DNA of 64,000 nt from Ariolimax columbianus. Its lineage: Eukaryota > Mollusca > Gastropoda > Stylommatophora > Arionidae. The notes beneath the pieces are model-generated. The model saw only the letters and a program-made list of their open reading frames with translations, was not told where the DNA came from and made no database searches. The first letter of the stretch is position 1; every line of letters starts with the position of its first letter. Positions 10,331-22,490 of this stretch are shown here, one piece after another. A program made the translations under genes and the position numbers. Location: positions 80,430,941 through 80,494,940 of the forward strand of contig JAVGWX010000004.1 of the NCBI GenBank assembly GCA_036924085.1, written 5' to 3'.

Positions 10331-11169
10331 CAAAGCAAAACTGGTAGAGAGAGAAAATTATCACAGTACTTCTTCTTTGTTATCTTCAGTTCAAGGTCCT
10401 GGTTTCTCTTACAAAGGACACTGTTGTTTGTAAGGGTGTTTTATCTTCATGTAGCTTTTGTCTCAAATCTGTCTCACGTGGCCATTATTGTTCCTTCTTT
10501 TCCTGCGTGAGCATGCACATGGACACATGTCATCTGTCCCAATCCTCATTTTGTTGTAAAGATGACTCTTGAGTCTGTTATGCCCAGTTCTCAGTCTGAA
10601 GATGATAACTTGCTATTCTTTAGTTAAGTTAAAGTAGCTGCGTTCTTTTCGGAAGTCAGGGTGTTAAGAGTACGTTCAATAATGGTTTTTCAATGGCAAA
10701 CTTTTATGACTTTGAAGTTAATCATTGTACTTTCAAATTTATTGTCATCGTCATTTTCTTAAATTAGCATTGAATTAAATTAAGAATAACATGTGAATTC
10801 ACTTTACTATTTTTTTGGTTTCATTGCAGTTAAATGAAAAACTAAAAAATGGGTGTACAGTTAAAAATGAAATAGTTGTGTTAGGAAGTAGTCTTTCTTC
10901 TTTACTCTTATCCTGTTGTGCCTCTCAGGATCAGGCTATGAAGAGATCTCTTGAACGAGCCCAACTGTGTGCCTCATGCACAGTGGCATTCACTGCCTCA
11001 GATATTTCCACAAGCCACCTTTTCCATGGTCTACCTTTGGCCTTGAATCCATTATGTCTATTTAATACTGCTTGTTGTTGTTATTGGGGGGGGGGGGGGG
11101 GGGGGGGTGTGTGCTGTGTGGTGGTAGTCTTGTTACGTGACCAAACCATTTTAGTTGCTGGTCTTTTGA
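10331..11169. other. intronic, no gene seen
   Basis: AT-rich sequence without coding signal. The only structure is a G homopolymer of about 22 at 11086-11107 followed by GT-rich sequence. Confidence 0.5.
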
Positions 11170-11640
11170 TGTAGTCTAATATTGATGTTGTTCCCACTAG
11201 TCTCCTGATGTCCTCGTATCTGGCCATGTCTCTCCTTGTTACACCCAATATTTTTCACAGGCATTTCATTTCTGCTGTTACGATTTGTTGTTTTTCATTT
11301 GATGTTGGTGTCCACTTTTGACATTGGTAATCATGTTGTATAAAGTTCTTTTGATAGTAATTGTCACGTTCTTGCAATTAATTATTGGAGTTAATTGTCC
11401 AATGATCTGATTTGCCTTATTGCATCTTTGTTGGATTTTCGCTGTAATTCTTCGGTCTGCTGCTAATATGCTCCCTAAGTATGTGAAATCTTTCACCTGT
11501 TTGATTTGCTACTTTTTAAGGAAGATCTCAATGTCTCCGACTATTCATACGTTGATGTTCATGATGTATTCTTTACATGTTCTATTTAATTTATTAATAT
11601 GTTCTAGCAATTGTATTTCTGAAGTTGCTATGACTGCTTG
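11170..11640 (-). pseudogene. RTE-like retrotransposon fragment
   Basis: On the minus strand it reads KDFTYLGSILAADRRITAKI, then a helical stretch ending in TLYNM, the segment after the RT active site where RTE-like elements carry a YLGS motif. Frames are broken in several places. Upstream minus-strand sequence (about 11500-11640) continues the similarity weakly. Confidence 0.7.
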
Positions 11641-11774
11641 ATCGCCAGCAAAAAGAAGTTACAGTGTGATTAAGAAATTACTTTACATTTAAAAAAGGAA
11701 GTGTACTTGACTTTTAGGTATTACTTAATACATTATTTAAGATGACTTATGCCCAGAGTTAGATCGGTCCTGTC

Positions 11775-11859
11775 GGATGCACTGAGCCACAGGCTTAACA
11801 AAATAAAACAGTGCAACGTAAATATCGCTGTAAACAGCGTACGACGAAGAAGAAGAAGA
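11775..11859 (+). mobile_element. 5'-truncated copy of non-autonomous element B
   Basis: Matches the last 85 bp of the element at 50731-52033: cggatgcactgagccacagg, cttaacaaaata, acagtgcaacgta, tcgctgtaaacagcgtacg, then GAA repeats. It joins the core to the tail as B does, without the long ORF, so B is a multicopy family. Confidence 0.8.
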
Positions 11860-12000
11860 TTGGTCCTGACTCTACCATCTGACATTTGATGGTCTACCTT
11901 GCTATAATTTACACTTCCAGGAGGTCACACCTCACCACAACGTCTAACGACACAAATGAACTGAAGATAGAGAGAAGCAACATAGAAGAAAGCATCTGAC

Positions 12001-12112
12001 CTGTTTGAATTTGACTTAGACTCCATTGGTCCTGTTCTTTGATGCTCCTTCTGTTTCCTATTTGTTGAATGTTTCACCAGAGCCGACTTCTCAACAAGGG
12101 CTTTACGATTAC
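12001..12112 (-). CDS. MADD: MADD exon before the ENQQ block
   Basis: 112 nt, acceptor tgttacag, donor gtcaga. It encodes NRKALVEKSALVKHST and ends SKSNSN, then Ser across the junction. The motif GNRKALVxxxxxVKHS is shared with vertebrate MADD, so the exon is well supported despite its size. Confidence 0.9.
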
Positions 12113-12204
12113 CTGTAACATATAGATGATCATGCAATGATATCATTCTATTGTCTCTTCATATATCAAGACATTGAATTACTGAATATGGGGTCAAAAA
12201 TACA

Positions 12205-12498
12205 GCAGAGAATGAGCTGACAGGAGCCAGCACATCATAGCTGGCTAATTGCATCATGGTCAGCGAATCATAGCTGACCACAACCCTATTCCACCTTCAA
12301 GTGGTGGCCCTGGAAACAGACTGCACTCATGCAGCCTGGCTGAGAGAGTAGAGATCAAAGAGGAAAGGCGAACAAAGTCCCGAAACATTCCATGCTAAAG
12401 CCGGATGGGTCGGACGGAAAGGTGTAGATATCGCAGCCTCCCTGTAAACAATGACACAACTTCACATCCTTTTCAGGGTGAGCACTAAAGAAGAAGAA
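12205..12498 (+). mobile_element. non-autonomous retroelement family S, copy
   Basis: About 290 bp. Shared landmarks are catagctggc, tggtcagcgaatcatagc, agaccctattccacctt-like, caagtggtggccc and gtcggacggaaagg, with a GAAGAAGAA tail. Related copies: 41000-41275, 46060-46435, 25305-25660 (reverse), 24689-24860 (reverse, short) and 39150-39262 (short). It has the same type of tail as element A. Confidence 0.8.
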
Positions 12499-12765
12499 TG
12501 ACTCACATACTAACACGATAAAGCCCTGTTATATCTTTATTGCCAAGACTCCCAATTCTTACTTTGGAAGGTACAGAAGGGCTGACTAAGGCATGAGTGG
12601 ATGGACTCGCACATCAGTTAACCACCCTGCACAAGCGTTTGTCCCAACGCAGCAGAGTATTAAGGTGCTCGAGCCTAGACCCGTTAAGCAGGAAACCCTT
12701 TTCCCGGCTACAGCCAGCTCACTCCAGAGCTGGGACCTGCACAGGGGCATCTGCATCATTAGACT

Positions 12766-13058
12766 ATAACAAGTTTTTTTAAATACAGCCACCCACAATA
12801 ACAAGAGGGCATAGCTACAAGCTGACTAAAGAGAGCTCCAGATTAGATATTAGGAAATATTGTTTTAGTCAGAGAGTGGTTTCTGCTTGGAATGCTTTGC
12901 CAGGGGAGGTAGTGGAGGCAGGGACAGTTAATGCATTTAAGAATAAACTGGATGCGCATAGCTTTTAGAGCAAGGTGATGTAAATGTAACTGGTTGTATA
13001 CAGACTCTGCAGGGTCTTCTAAACCAGTATAAAGACGTTAAGTTAAGTTAAGTTAAGT
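12766..13058 (+). pseudogene. 3' end of a CR1-like LINE
   Basis: Encodes the C-terminal RT extension TRGHSYKLTKESSRLDIRK, FSQRVVSAWNALPGEVVEAG and NAFKNKLDAHSF then a stop. Next comes a short 3' UTR (actggttgtatacagactct) and GTTAA repeats. It is 5'-truncated. The same end occurs at 31035-32290 (reverse), 38930-39285 and 45440-45850. Confidence 0.88.
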
Positions 13059-13143
13059 ACAGGTCAACTAAGAACTAAGACCAATACATTGTCAAAAAGC
13101 AACCAAACAAGGGTTCCAAAAATAATGTTGACTGGATACATAC

Positions 13144-13212
13144 CTAAAGGGCTGAAAGGCTTGGATGGGCTCATCTTAGACTGAGGGGATCCAGCTTGGG
13201 ATTTATTGCTTC
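13144..13212 (-). CDS. MADD: MADD small linker exon
   Basis: 69 nt, phase 1 in and 1 out, acceptor ttgacag, donor gtatgt. It encodes SNKSQAGSPQSKMSPSKPF and ends SPLG. It is short and Ser/Pro-rich, so the call depends on phase and splice sites. It lies just right of a CR1-like 3' end (12766-13058). Confidence 0.75.
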
Positions 13213-13619
13213 CTGTCAAATTATAAAAAAATTGCAAAATTTACAACACCAGTCTATCAGACATTGTTCTTTTCTCTACTTTTGGCGTCATGTGCAGAAT
13301 AGGAGGAGGTTGCTTTAGCTGAGAGGTATGGCGCTCAACTCTCAAGAAATAAACGAATAAAAGGGACAAATGGTGGCGTTTCGAATCCCGCAAGTATTAA
13401 CCTTTACCGCACGTGAGTCGCTACAAGGCAGCGGACACGGAGAAAATCGCTGAGCACAAGTCGCCCGTATTCAACTTAATAGCCACGGCCATTCTAATAA
13501 AATTTTAAAACGTACGGCTATGTATAAATAGTCTGAACAATAGTGCTCTTTAAATTGCAGAGTTCTGACTTCCGTAATGTACGGTTAGATACCAGTAATG
13601 GCGATATTAAAATTAGATT

Positions 13620-14000
13620 CGGGCATTTGGAAATGATTTCTCTCGAATTTCAAGATTGACCCATTGTTGAGAATGGGGGAGTCAATTTTCTGCAACAGAT
13701 TTTTCTAAGATAGATCTGTTTAGATTGTTTATGTCGATACAATAATTACGTTTATAGCTGAACACTGGGACAGATACGGCCATTACGGTAAACATTGGCA
13801 ATCCGTTGTCAATGGTTTTTTTTCAACCAAGGGACTTCATTCTTTTCTCACAAACAAACCATATCCATATACTGTCAAAATAAAAAGATTACAGTCTCTC
13901 AAAGTCTGCAAGTCACTACAACCATTGATATTCTGGGAAATAATGCAGCTGCAGGAGAAATTGGGTCAATTTTGTATTTGGAGTGGTAAAGGTTAAGCAA
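13620..14000 (+). repeat. interspersed repeat family Q
   Basis: Second copy of the family seen at 9160: agatctgtttagattgtttatg, ttatagctgaacactggg and gcagctgcaggagaaattg (compare 62105). No intact ORF. The sequence between the MADD exon (13212) and here holds nothing else I recognise. Confidence 0.65.
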
Positions 14001-14984
14001 CCCCTGGTCTCACAGGAGGAGGAATCTGCATCTAGTCCTATTGGAGACAGGTGATAAACTAAGAGGCCCCATTGTACACAACGTGTACATAAGAGGAAGA
14101 TTGGTGGTTAAAAATTCTAAAGGTAACTAAATTTCTACCAAATTGTGGTCAAATGGATGTGGCACCTGGCCCCTATATCATACAAAGACACAACAGGTAA
14201 ATCCTCTGTCAACTCGATTGCAGGTTTAACAACAAAAACAAAATAAATAAATAAAATAAAATAACACAACGAATTACTACATCCCCAAGAGTAGAGGAGG
14301 AGAGACTAAATGGAAGTAATATATAATGTTGTATATGTACAATCCTGTATAAAATAATAATACAAATAAAAATAATATATCATCTTCTCGTTCAATACGG
14401 TTTTTTTTATTATGTCTACACATAAAGTCCAGTTCTCTGAATATAGATTGCTGTAGTGGTGATTTCTTGAAGGTTTCCAAACAGCTTTGTGTGGAGATTC
14501 ATCTCTGTGGGCCAGTGCTCTGTACTCAATTGACTAAACATATAACAGTCTTGCAGGATATGTTTGGCTGTCTGCACTGCTTTCCTTCAAATACACATGG
14601 GTGATGGAGCGAATTTCAGCCTGTGTAAGTCGCTATTCAATCTGTTATGTCCCGTTCTCATTCAGAACAGGATCACATGCAGTGATCGAGGCAGTGATAG
14701 TTGTCTCTCGTTTGGTCTACTTTCCTTATGGCTTGGATAAGTGTATTTTTTTCTTGAAAGGTCATTATTTGATAATGATGCATAAGTCTGAGTCTAAATT
14801 TATGTAGAATATTTGTATGTCGAGGTCTATCTGTGTCAGTATTTACTTACAAACAAGGATAAATCAGTAAGTAAGTCACAAACTGATATATGATAGCTAA
14901 AAAATGTATTTGGCAGTTTCATAAGGTGTCATAAAGTGGCAGCAACCGCCAGCTTTGTGATTACTGCAGGTAGCAGATGCTAGG
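14001..14984. other. intronic, no gene seen
   Basis: AT-rich sequence with an A/T-rich run near 14230-14410 and no coding signal or array. The part around 14500-14760 (ggatatgtttggctgtctgc) looks like diverged retroelement sequence, but I cannot place it. Confidence 0.4.
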
Positions 14985-15310
14985 TGCTCCATGTACATGC
15001 GCAGCTCAGACACAAAATGGCGACCATGCTGACAGAGTACAATCAAAGAACAGATTGCTGTTGTGCGTTTTTTTAATGGGGCAAAAAGACTTTCTGCAAG
15101 GGATATTCATAAAGAAGTGCTTCCTGTTTATGGTGAGAAGTGTTTGTTGCATAAAGCAATGTATAACTGGGTCGATTAACTTTCTCAAGGGCATACAAAA
15201 TTGCTGATAAAGTCCGACCTGGTCGACCTGTTCAAATTGAGACATACAACTCGATTAACTCAGAAGAATTTTAACCAACTAGCGTGGTATCTTCTTGAGC
15301 ATCCACCTTA
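14985..15310 (+). pseudogene. mariner-like transposase remnant
   Basis: With small gaps it reads SKEQIAVVRFF, GAKRLSARDIHKEVLPVYGE, KCLLHKAMYNWVD, then after a deletion LTQKNFNQLAWYLLEHPPYSP. The pattern (IH..V..VYGE, LEHPPYSP) is typical of mariner transposases. Stops and a large internal deletion make it non-functional. It runs directly into the 26-bp array. A related piece is at 52850-53100. Confidence 0.8.
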
Positions 15311-18300
15311 CAGCCCCACTTGAGCATCCACTTTACAGCCCCACTTGAGCATCCACTTTACAGCCCCACTTGAGCATCCACCTTACAGCCACCACTTGAG
15401 CATCACCTTACAGCCCCACTTGAGCATCTACTCTACAGCCACCACTTGAGCATCCACTCTACAGCCACCACTTGAGCATCCACCTTACAGCCACCACTTG
15501 AGCATTCACTCTACAGCCACCACTTGAGCATCCACTCTACAGCCACCACTTGAGCATCCACTCTACAGCCACCACTTGAGCATCCACCTTACAGCCACCA
15601 CTTGAGCATCCACTCTACAGCCCCCACTTGAGCATCTACTCTACAGCCACCACTTGAGCATCCATTCTACAGCCACCACTTGAGCATCCACTCTACAGCC
15701 ACCACTTGAGCATCCACTCTACAGCCACCACTTGAGCATCCACTCTACAGCCACCACTTGAGCATCCACTCTACAGCCACCACTTGAGCATCCACTCTAC
15801 AGCCACCACTTGAGCATCCACTCTAGCCCCACTTGAGCATCCACTCTACAGCCACCACTTGAGCATCCACTCTAGCCCCACTTGAGCATCCACTCTAGCC
15901 CCACTTGAGCATCCACTCTACAGCCACCACTTGAGCATCACCTTACAGCCCCACTTGAGCATCCACTCTACAGCCACCACTTGAGCATCCACTCTACAGC
16001 CACCACTTGAGCATCCACTCTACAGCCACTACTTGAGTATCACCTTACAGCCCCACTTGAGCATTCACTCTACAGCCACCACTTGAGCATCCACTCTACA
16101 GCCACCACTTGAGCATCACCTTACAGCCCCACTTGAGCATCCACTCTACAGCCACAACTTGAGCATCCACTCTACAGCCACCACTTGAGCATCCACTCTA
16201 CAGCCACCACTTGAGCATCCACTCTACAGCCACAACTTGAGCATTCACTCTACAGCCACCACTTGAGCATCCACTCTACAGCCACCACTTGAGCATCCAC
16301 TCTACAGCCACCACTTGAGCATCCACTCTACAGCCACCACTTGAGCATCCACTCTACAGCCACCACTTGAGCATCCACTCTAGCCCCACTTGAGCATCCA
16401 CTCTACAGCCACCACTTGAGTATCACCTTACAGCCCCACTTGAGCATTCACTCTACAGCCACCACTTGAGCATCCACTCTACAGCCACCACTTGAGCATC
16501 ACCTTACAGCCCCACTTGAGCATCCACTCTACAGCCACCACTTGAGCATCCACTCTACAGCCACAATTGAGCATCCACTCTACAGCCACAACCTGAGCAT
16601 CCACTCTACAGCCACCACTTGAGCATCCACTCTACAGCCACCACTTGAGCATCACCTTACAGCCCCAATTGAGCATCCACTCTACAGCCACCACTTGAGC
16701 ATCCACTCTACAGCCACCACTTGAGCATTCACTCTACAGCCACAACTTGAGCATCCACTCTACAGCCACCACTTGAGAATCCCCTCTACAGCCACCACTT
16801 GAGCATCCACTCTACAGCCACCACTTGAGCATTCACTCTACAGCCACCACTTGAGCATCCACCACTTGAGCATCCACTCTACAGCCCCACTTGAGCATCC
16901 ACTCTACAGCCACCACTTGAGCATCCACTCTACAGCCACCACTTGAGCATTCACTCTACAGCCACAACTTGAGCATCCACTCTACAGCCACCACTTGAGC
17001 ATCCACTCTACAGCCACCACTTGAGCATCCACTCTACAGCCACCACTTGAGCATCCACTCTACAGCCACCATTTGAGCATCCACTCTACAGCCACCACTT
17101 GAGCATTCACTCTACAGCCACCACTTGAGCATCCACTCTACAGCCACCACTTGAGCATCCACTCTACAGACACCACTTGAGCATCACCTTACAGCCCCAC
17201 TTGAGCATCCACTCTACAGCCACCACTTGAGCATCCACTCTACAGCCACAATTGAGCATCCACTCTACAGCCACAACTTGAGCATTCACTCTACAGCCAC
17301 CACTTGAGCATCCACTCTACAGCCACCACTTGAGCATCCACTCTACAGCCACCACTTGAGCATCACCTTACAGCCCCAATTGAGCATCCACTCTACAGCC
17401 ACCACTTGAGCATCCACTCTACAGCCACCACCTGAGCATTCACTCTACAGCCACAACTTGAGCATCCACTCTACAGCCACCACTCCCACTCTACAGCCAC
17501 CACTTGAGCATCCACTCTACAGCCACAACTTGAGCATTCACTCTACAGCCACCACTTGAGCATCCACCACTTGAGCATCCATTCTACAGCCCCCCTTGAG
17601 CATCCACTCTACAGCCACCACTTGAGCATCCACTCTACAGCCACCACTTGAGCATTCACTCTACAGCCACAACTTGAGCATCCACTCTACAGCCACCACT
17701 TGAGCATCCACTCTACAGCCACCACTTGAGCATCCACTCTACAGCCACCACTTGAGCATCCACTCTACAGCCACCACTTGAGCATCCACTCTACAGCCAC
17801 CACTTGAGCATTCACTCTACAGCCACCACTTGAGCATCCACTCTACAGCCACCACTTGAGCATTCACTCTACAGCCACCACTTGAGCATCCACTCTACAG
17901 CCACCACTTGAGCATCCACTCTACAGCTCCCACTTGAGCATCCACTCTACAGCCACCACTTGAGCATCCACTCTACAGCCACAACTTGAGCATCCACTCT
18001 ACAGCCCCACTTGAGCATTCACTCTACAGCCACCACTTGAGCATCCACTCTACAGCCACCACTTGAGCATCACCTTACAGCCCCACTTGAGCATCCACTC
18101 TACAGCCACCACTTGAGCATCCACTCTACAGCCACCACTTGAGCATCCACTCTACAGCCACAACTTGAGCATTCACTCTACAGCCACCACTTGAGCATCC
18201 ACTCTACAGCCACCACTTGAGCATCCACTCTACAGCTCCCACTTGAGCATCCACTCTACAGCCACCACTTGAGCATCCACTCTACAGCCACCACTTGAGC

Positions 18301-18840
18301 ATCCACTCTACAGCCACCACTTGAGCATCCACTCTACAGCCCCACTTGAGCATCCACTCTACAGCCACCACTTGAGCATCCACTCTACAGCCACCACTTG
18401 AGCATTCACTCTACAGCCACCACTTGAGCATCCACTCTACAGCCACCACTTGAGCATCCACTCTACAGCCACCACTTGAGCATCCACTCTACAGCCACCA
18501 CTTGAGCATTCACTCTACAGCCACCACTTGAGCATCCACTCTACAGCCATCACTTGAGCATTCACTCTACAGCCACCACTTGAGCATCCACTCTACAGCC
18601 ACCACTTGAGCATTCACTCTACAGCCACCACTTGAGCATCCACTCTACAGCCACCACTTGAGCATCCACTCTACAGCCACCACTTGAGCATTCACTCTAC
18701 AGCCACCACTTGAGCATCCACCACTTGAGCATCCACTCTACAGCCATCACTTGAGCATTCACTCTACAGCCACCACTTGAGCATTCACTCTACAGCCACT
18801 ACTTGAGCATTCACTCTACAGCCACCACTTGAGCATGTAT
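15290..18840. repeat. 26-bp minisatellite, about 135 units
   Basis: Unit of 26 bp, cttgagcatccactctacag plus ccacca, with 23-25 bp variants (ccttacagcccca, tctagcccca) and occasional insertions (cttgagcatccaccacttg). The leftmost units match the adjoining mariner remnant best. Variant types recur in blocks, pointing to repeated segmental duplication. It is the largest array in the window and lies in a MADD intron. Confidence 0.97.
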
Positions 18841-18844
18841 CTTA

Positions 18845-19720
18845 CAGACCCAAATTAGTCCCAGTCATTAGCCATGCAACTGGGACACCTTTGGTATCCT
18901 TATTGATGTCAGACGCCTCAATCACCTTCGATTTGCCGATAACATAGTTCTCATCACAGAGCCAGCAGTAGAAGTCAACCAAATGATGCAGCTACACGAT
19001 GGAGAGGGCAAGAAAGTGGGTCTTGAAATGAATGTCTCGAAAACCAAAGTGTTGCAAAATTGCTTCGTCACTTGTGATCCAGTCTTCCTTGGCGAGGTAC
19101 GATTAGAGGATGTCAATGAGTACATTTATCTTGGACGTCTTCTGAATATGAAGAATAACCTGAAACCTGAACTGATAAGATGTCGCCACATGGTTTGGGT
19201 AGTCTTCTTGTCTATTAACATGGTCCTGGATGGTTGTCATGACCAAGATCTTCAAGCCTCCTTCTTCAATTCCACTGAAGAAATTGAGAGTGACAGAGGC
19301 CTCTCTTGGTGGTTGCTTGGTCGGAATCACTCTCCGGAAACAACGCACACAAGGTCTCCACAATTCTGATATAAGACAATTGTCCCTGGTGAAGGATGAG
19401 GTAGCATACAAAGCAAAACATAGATGGGCAGGTCACATGTTGTGAAGAAACGATCGTCGATGGAGCACAGCGACAGCAGTCTGGTACCCCCGAGCTAAGA
19501 AGAGACTGAGGTAAGAAGAGACCGCAGGGAAGACCTCCAATCTGTTGGTCAGACTCCCTTGCTGTATGCTGCAACGTCCAAGATGCCTCTAGAGGAGCAC
19601 TTGCCATGTACTGGACTTCCGTGGTCCAAGACAGGGTCCGCTGAAGACGAAGTTGGGACCTGCAGCTACGCTGAGGAATGGATCATCAAGATCAAGATCT
19701 AATCTGGACACAATCTAAAG
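18845..19720 (+). pseudogene. RTE-like retrotransposon fragment
   Basis: Reads LNHLRFADNIVLITEP (RT active site FADN), then MNVSKTKVLQN, then VNEYIYLGRLL, and further right KHRWAGHML followed by a broken RRWSTATAVWYPR-like segment. The order is that of RT plus C-terminal part in RTE-like elements. Frameshifts and stops are present. Its left edge abuts the 26-bp array. Confidence 0.82.
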
Positions 19721-19969
19721 GCCTTGGGGGTGGGACACGGAAAAACAGGGAGTTTGACCCAGACAGACATGGAAAGTCTGACACAAACATTGGTCTAACA
19801 CACTCTTCGCGGCCCTCATCCCAAGGCAGCGGTGTGCTCGTCTTCACCTGAGGAGTCTGTAGAGATTTCAGTTGACAAGCTACGCATTAACACAGGCTCA
19901 GCAGCTGGACATGGTAGCGGTCGATCGACACAACGGGCCTTCGATGCCTACACAAACATTATTTTTTTA

Positions 19970-20175
19970 TTACTTACATTTATCTGCATTAAACTCCATT
20001 TGCCAGCTCTCAGACCATTCCCAAATGTTATCTAAATCCAACCTAAACATATCAACTTTTGCTTTAGATGAGACACTTCTGCATAGTTTTGTGTCATCTA
20101 CGAATTTTGCAATCACGGATCCGATATCATTGTCCAAATCGTTTATAAATATCAAGAACAAAATTGGGTCAAATA
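19970..20175 (-). pseudogene. CR1-like reverse transcriptase fragment
   Basis: On the minus strand it reads DPILFLIFINDLDNDI, then FVDDTKLCRSV, then WSESWQMEFNADKCK: the RT active-site region with FVDD. It is truncated at both ends. It begins about 25 bp after the MADD donor at 20199 and is open in the same frame as that exon. Confidence 0.85.
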
Positions 20176-20199
20176 TGAATGGAAAATATTGATACCAAC

Positions 20200-20308
20200 C
20201 AAAGAGTTCTGAAACTGTGGTAGTAGCATTATGAGCCATGTCTGCAAGCTCACCACTAATTGTGTAGATTGTAGATGCTATAGGAGATTTCTCACTGTCT
20301 GAACCATC
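20200..20308 (-). CDS. MADD: MADD linker exon
   Basis: 36 codons plus one base, acceptor aatctccag, donor gttggt. It encodes DGSDSEKSPIASTIYTIS and ends TTTVSELFG. Phase fits both neighbours. The SDSxxxSxxST pattern resembles the region before the conserved ENQQ block in vertebrate MADD. The frame stays open past the donor into a reverse transcriptase fragment about 25 bp away. Confidence 0.72.
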
Positions 20309-20859
20309 CTGGAGATTGCAAGGTAAAAGATCATGTTAATTTTGTGTGCTTATGTATTAAATATTACGAATATCATGTCAAGATCTCATCAGGAGTGTTA
20401 ATGTACGCATTACTGCCCGACAGTCTTTCGAACTTTAAATTGTTAAATCACGAAAGCTCTGCTGGTACAACCATGTGATACATTCTCATGGTTTGTTCAA
20501 TGTGATACTCCAAGGCGCAATTCCTGACAAGAGAACGAGAGTAGCCCTAAGATGTGATGGACAGATGTAAGTGGAAGGGTAAGACATTAATTGAAACCGC
20601 AGCGCACACAATGGATTCAGTACGATGGCAACGGACAATTCATAATGTACCAAGGTGTGATGTTCCTACGACCACCTAGGTTATGGTGTGAAAAACCTAG
20701 ATTATGGAGCAGACAAGATGAGATATGTATTAAAGGCCTGCAGGTTTATCACCTTCATTATTAACCTGTCACTTCAGATGGCGGAGTATAGGTATAACAC
20801 TATATGTTTTTTACATTTACCAGTTTTTAGAGAAGAATGAATTCATTAATTTGCCGTGT

Positions 20860-21460
20860 GCATTGAATCGAATTGAGTTTTGAGTACCTCAGCTCAATTA
20901 TAAGCAACAATGGAGATTGCCTGAAGAAAGTCAGACAGAGAATGGCTATGGCAATGCAGAGGTTGAATAGAATGAGAACTTTTGGCAGAACTCTAATAAA
21001 ATGACGAACATAAAAATTCTGTGAACTTGCATCTTCACAGTACATTCGGTTGTGAAATGAGACCACCACACAAACACTTATGAAAAGGATTGAATCTTTT
21101 GAACTAAAATGCTAAAGGAAGGTGCTAAAAATACCATGGATAGCGAAAAGGAAAAATGCAGATATCCTAAAAACAACTGGATATAGAAAAAATTGGTTAG
21201 TAAATAATATCTGGTCCAGAAAGCTAAAATATTTTGGCCACATAAATGTCATAATGGCCTAGACAGAACTATACTGAAGGGTATGGTGCCTGGAAAACGG
21301 TGGCAGAGGCAGAATGAGTAGAAGATGGGCACAAGACATCACGGAGGTCCTGAAGATGACAGCGACAGAAATGGAAGTTCTGGCCAGATATTGAAAGTCT
21401 TACAGATCGGCTGGAATTAGAGAGACACTCTGCAAAGGACATGCTACATGATGATGATTG
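20860..21460 (+). pseudogene. RTE-like retrotransposon fragment
   Basis: Reads FEYLSSIISNNGDCLKKVR, then AMQRLNRMRTFGR, then KLKYFGHI and RMSRRWAQDITEVL in shifting frames. This is the C-terminal half of an RTE-like polyprotein. It ends near atgatgatg-like sequence, as such elements often do. Confidence 0.75.
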
Positions 21461-21795
21461 AATAAAAATGATTTTTACATGGTGAGGTTGCTAGTCCCAT
21501 GCAACTTCACTAGTCACCTGTCACGACATGCTCTGAAAAAAAACAGTGGCCCTGTAATTCATAATGTGGAATTCGTTCAGGCGCAGAAGTGAGTCTGTTG
21601 AGCGATGACCAGCCTTGCGAGTGGATGTTGTCAATGTTCATCATTGATTTGCCAGCCTTAAACAGACCAAGTAGAGAAACCTTAGACAAGACAGCCTGGC
21701 ATCATCGACCTCCGCGAATAAGAGCTTCTTGATATAGAAACACACACAGTGTCTAGTGTGCCAGACATCTACACATGTAATGCAGTCTCGCTCAC

Positions 21796-22085
21796 TTGCG
21801 ACAAGTTCCCAGACACTTGTTGGGCAACATGGCTTGCGACAAGTTCCCAGACACTTGTTGGGCAACATGGCTTGCGACAAGTTCCCAGACACTTGTTGGG
21901 CAACATGGCTTGCGACAAGTCCCAGACACTTGTTGGGCAACATGGCTTGCGACAAGTCCCAGACACTTGTTGGGCAACATGGCTTGCGACAAGTCCCAGA
22001 CACTTGTTGGGCAACATGGCTTGCGACAAGTTCCCAGACACTTGTTGGGCAACATGGCTTGCGACAAGTCCCAGACACACTGCTG
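21796..22085. repeat. 36-38 bp minisatellite, about 8 units
   Basis: Unit ttgcgacaag, (tt)cccagacactt, gttgggcaacatggc. Lengths alternate between 36 and 38 bp by presence of tt, so all frames shift between units. The several open frames across it on both strands are by-products of the repeat. Confidence 0.96.
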
Positions 22086-22224
22086 CTAAAGATAGGGATT
22101 GCCTTCTCAAACACCAGAAAGGCACAAAATGATTTTTTTAGAGAAGTGCATAAATGACAAATAAGTAGGGATCAGAGCACAAAATTCCGGCAATTAACAC
22201 ATGATATCACACATTACAATCACT

Positions 22225-22490
22225 TGAAAACCAGTGGTTAGTGCGCTGGCTTCCCAGTCTAGTGACTGGGGTTTGATCCCCAGTTAGTGCGAGATTTTTT
22301 TCAAATCCAAAATGGCTCCCGGAAACAATCCTGCCTACTAAATTTGGTACCAGAATAATCTGGGAAAGTAAAGACGGCAGTTGTGATGTCGACCACATCA
22401 CCCCTAGTGTGTCATTATCACAACAAATATGGGTCTAACACCATATTTCTCATATCTCATTTTGCGGATAAATGGTAGCTTTACTTTACA
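22225..22490 (+). mobile_element. older copy of the CTTTA-tailed SINE
   Basis: Same order as 5829-6107: ccagtggttagtgcgctggc (A box), ggtttgatcccca (B box), aatggctccc, gggaaagtaaagacggc, atgggtctaac, tail ctttactttac. It is diverged by many substitutions. Confidence 0.82.

Noticed and set aside
9482..10333. 283-codon minus-strand ORF with 15-residue repeats and plus-strand counterparts
   Set aside because: The DNA period is 45 bp, a multiple of three, so a stop-free unit gives long frames on both strands. No start context, splice site or family match.
15290..18840. CRISPR-like array
   Set aside because: Units adjoin without unique spacers, the host is an animal, and the unit derives from transposase coding sequence.
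21641..22157. Overlapping ORFs on both strands with CCPTSVW or QHGLRQVP repeats
   Set aside because: Product of the 36-38 bp minisatellite; cysteine-rich look is coincidental.
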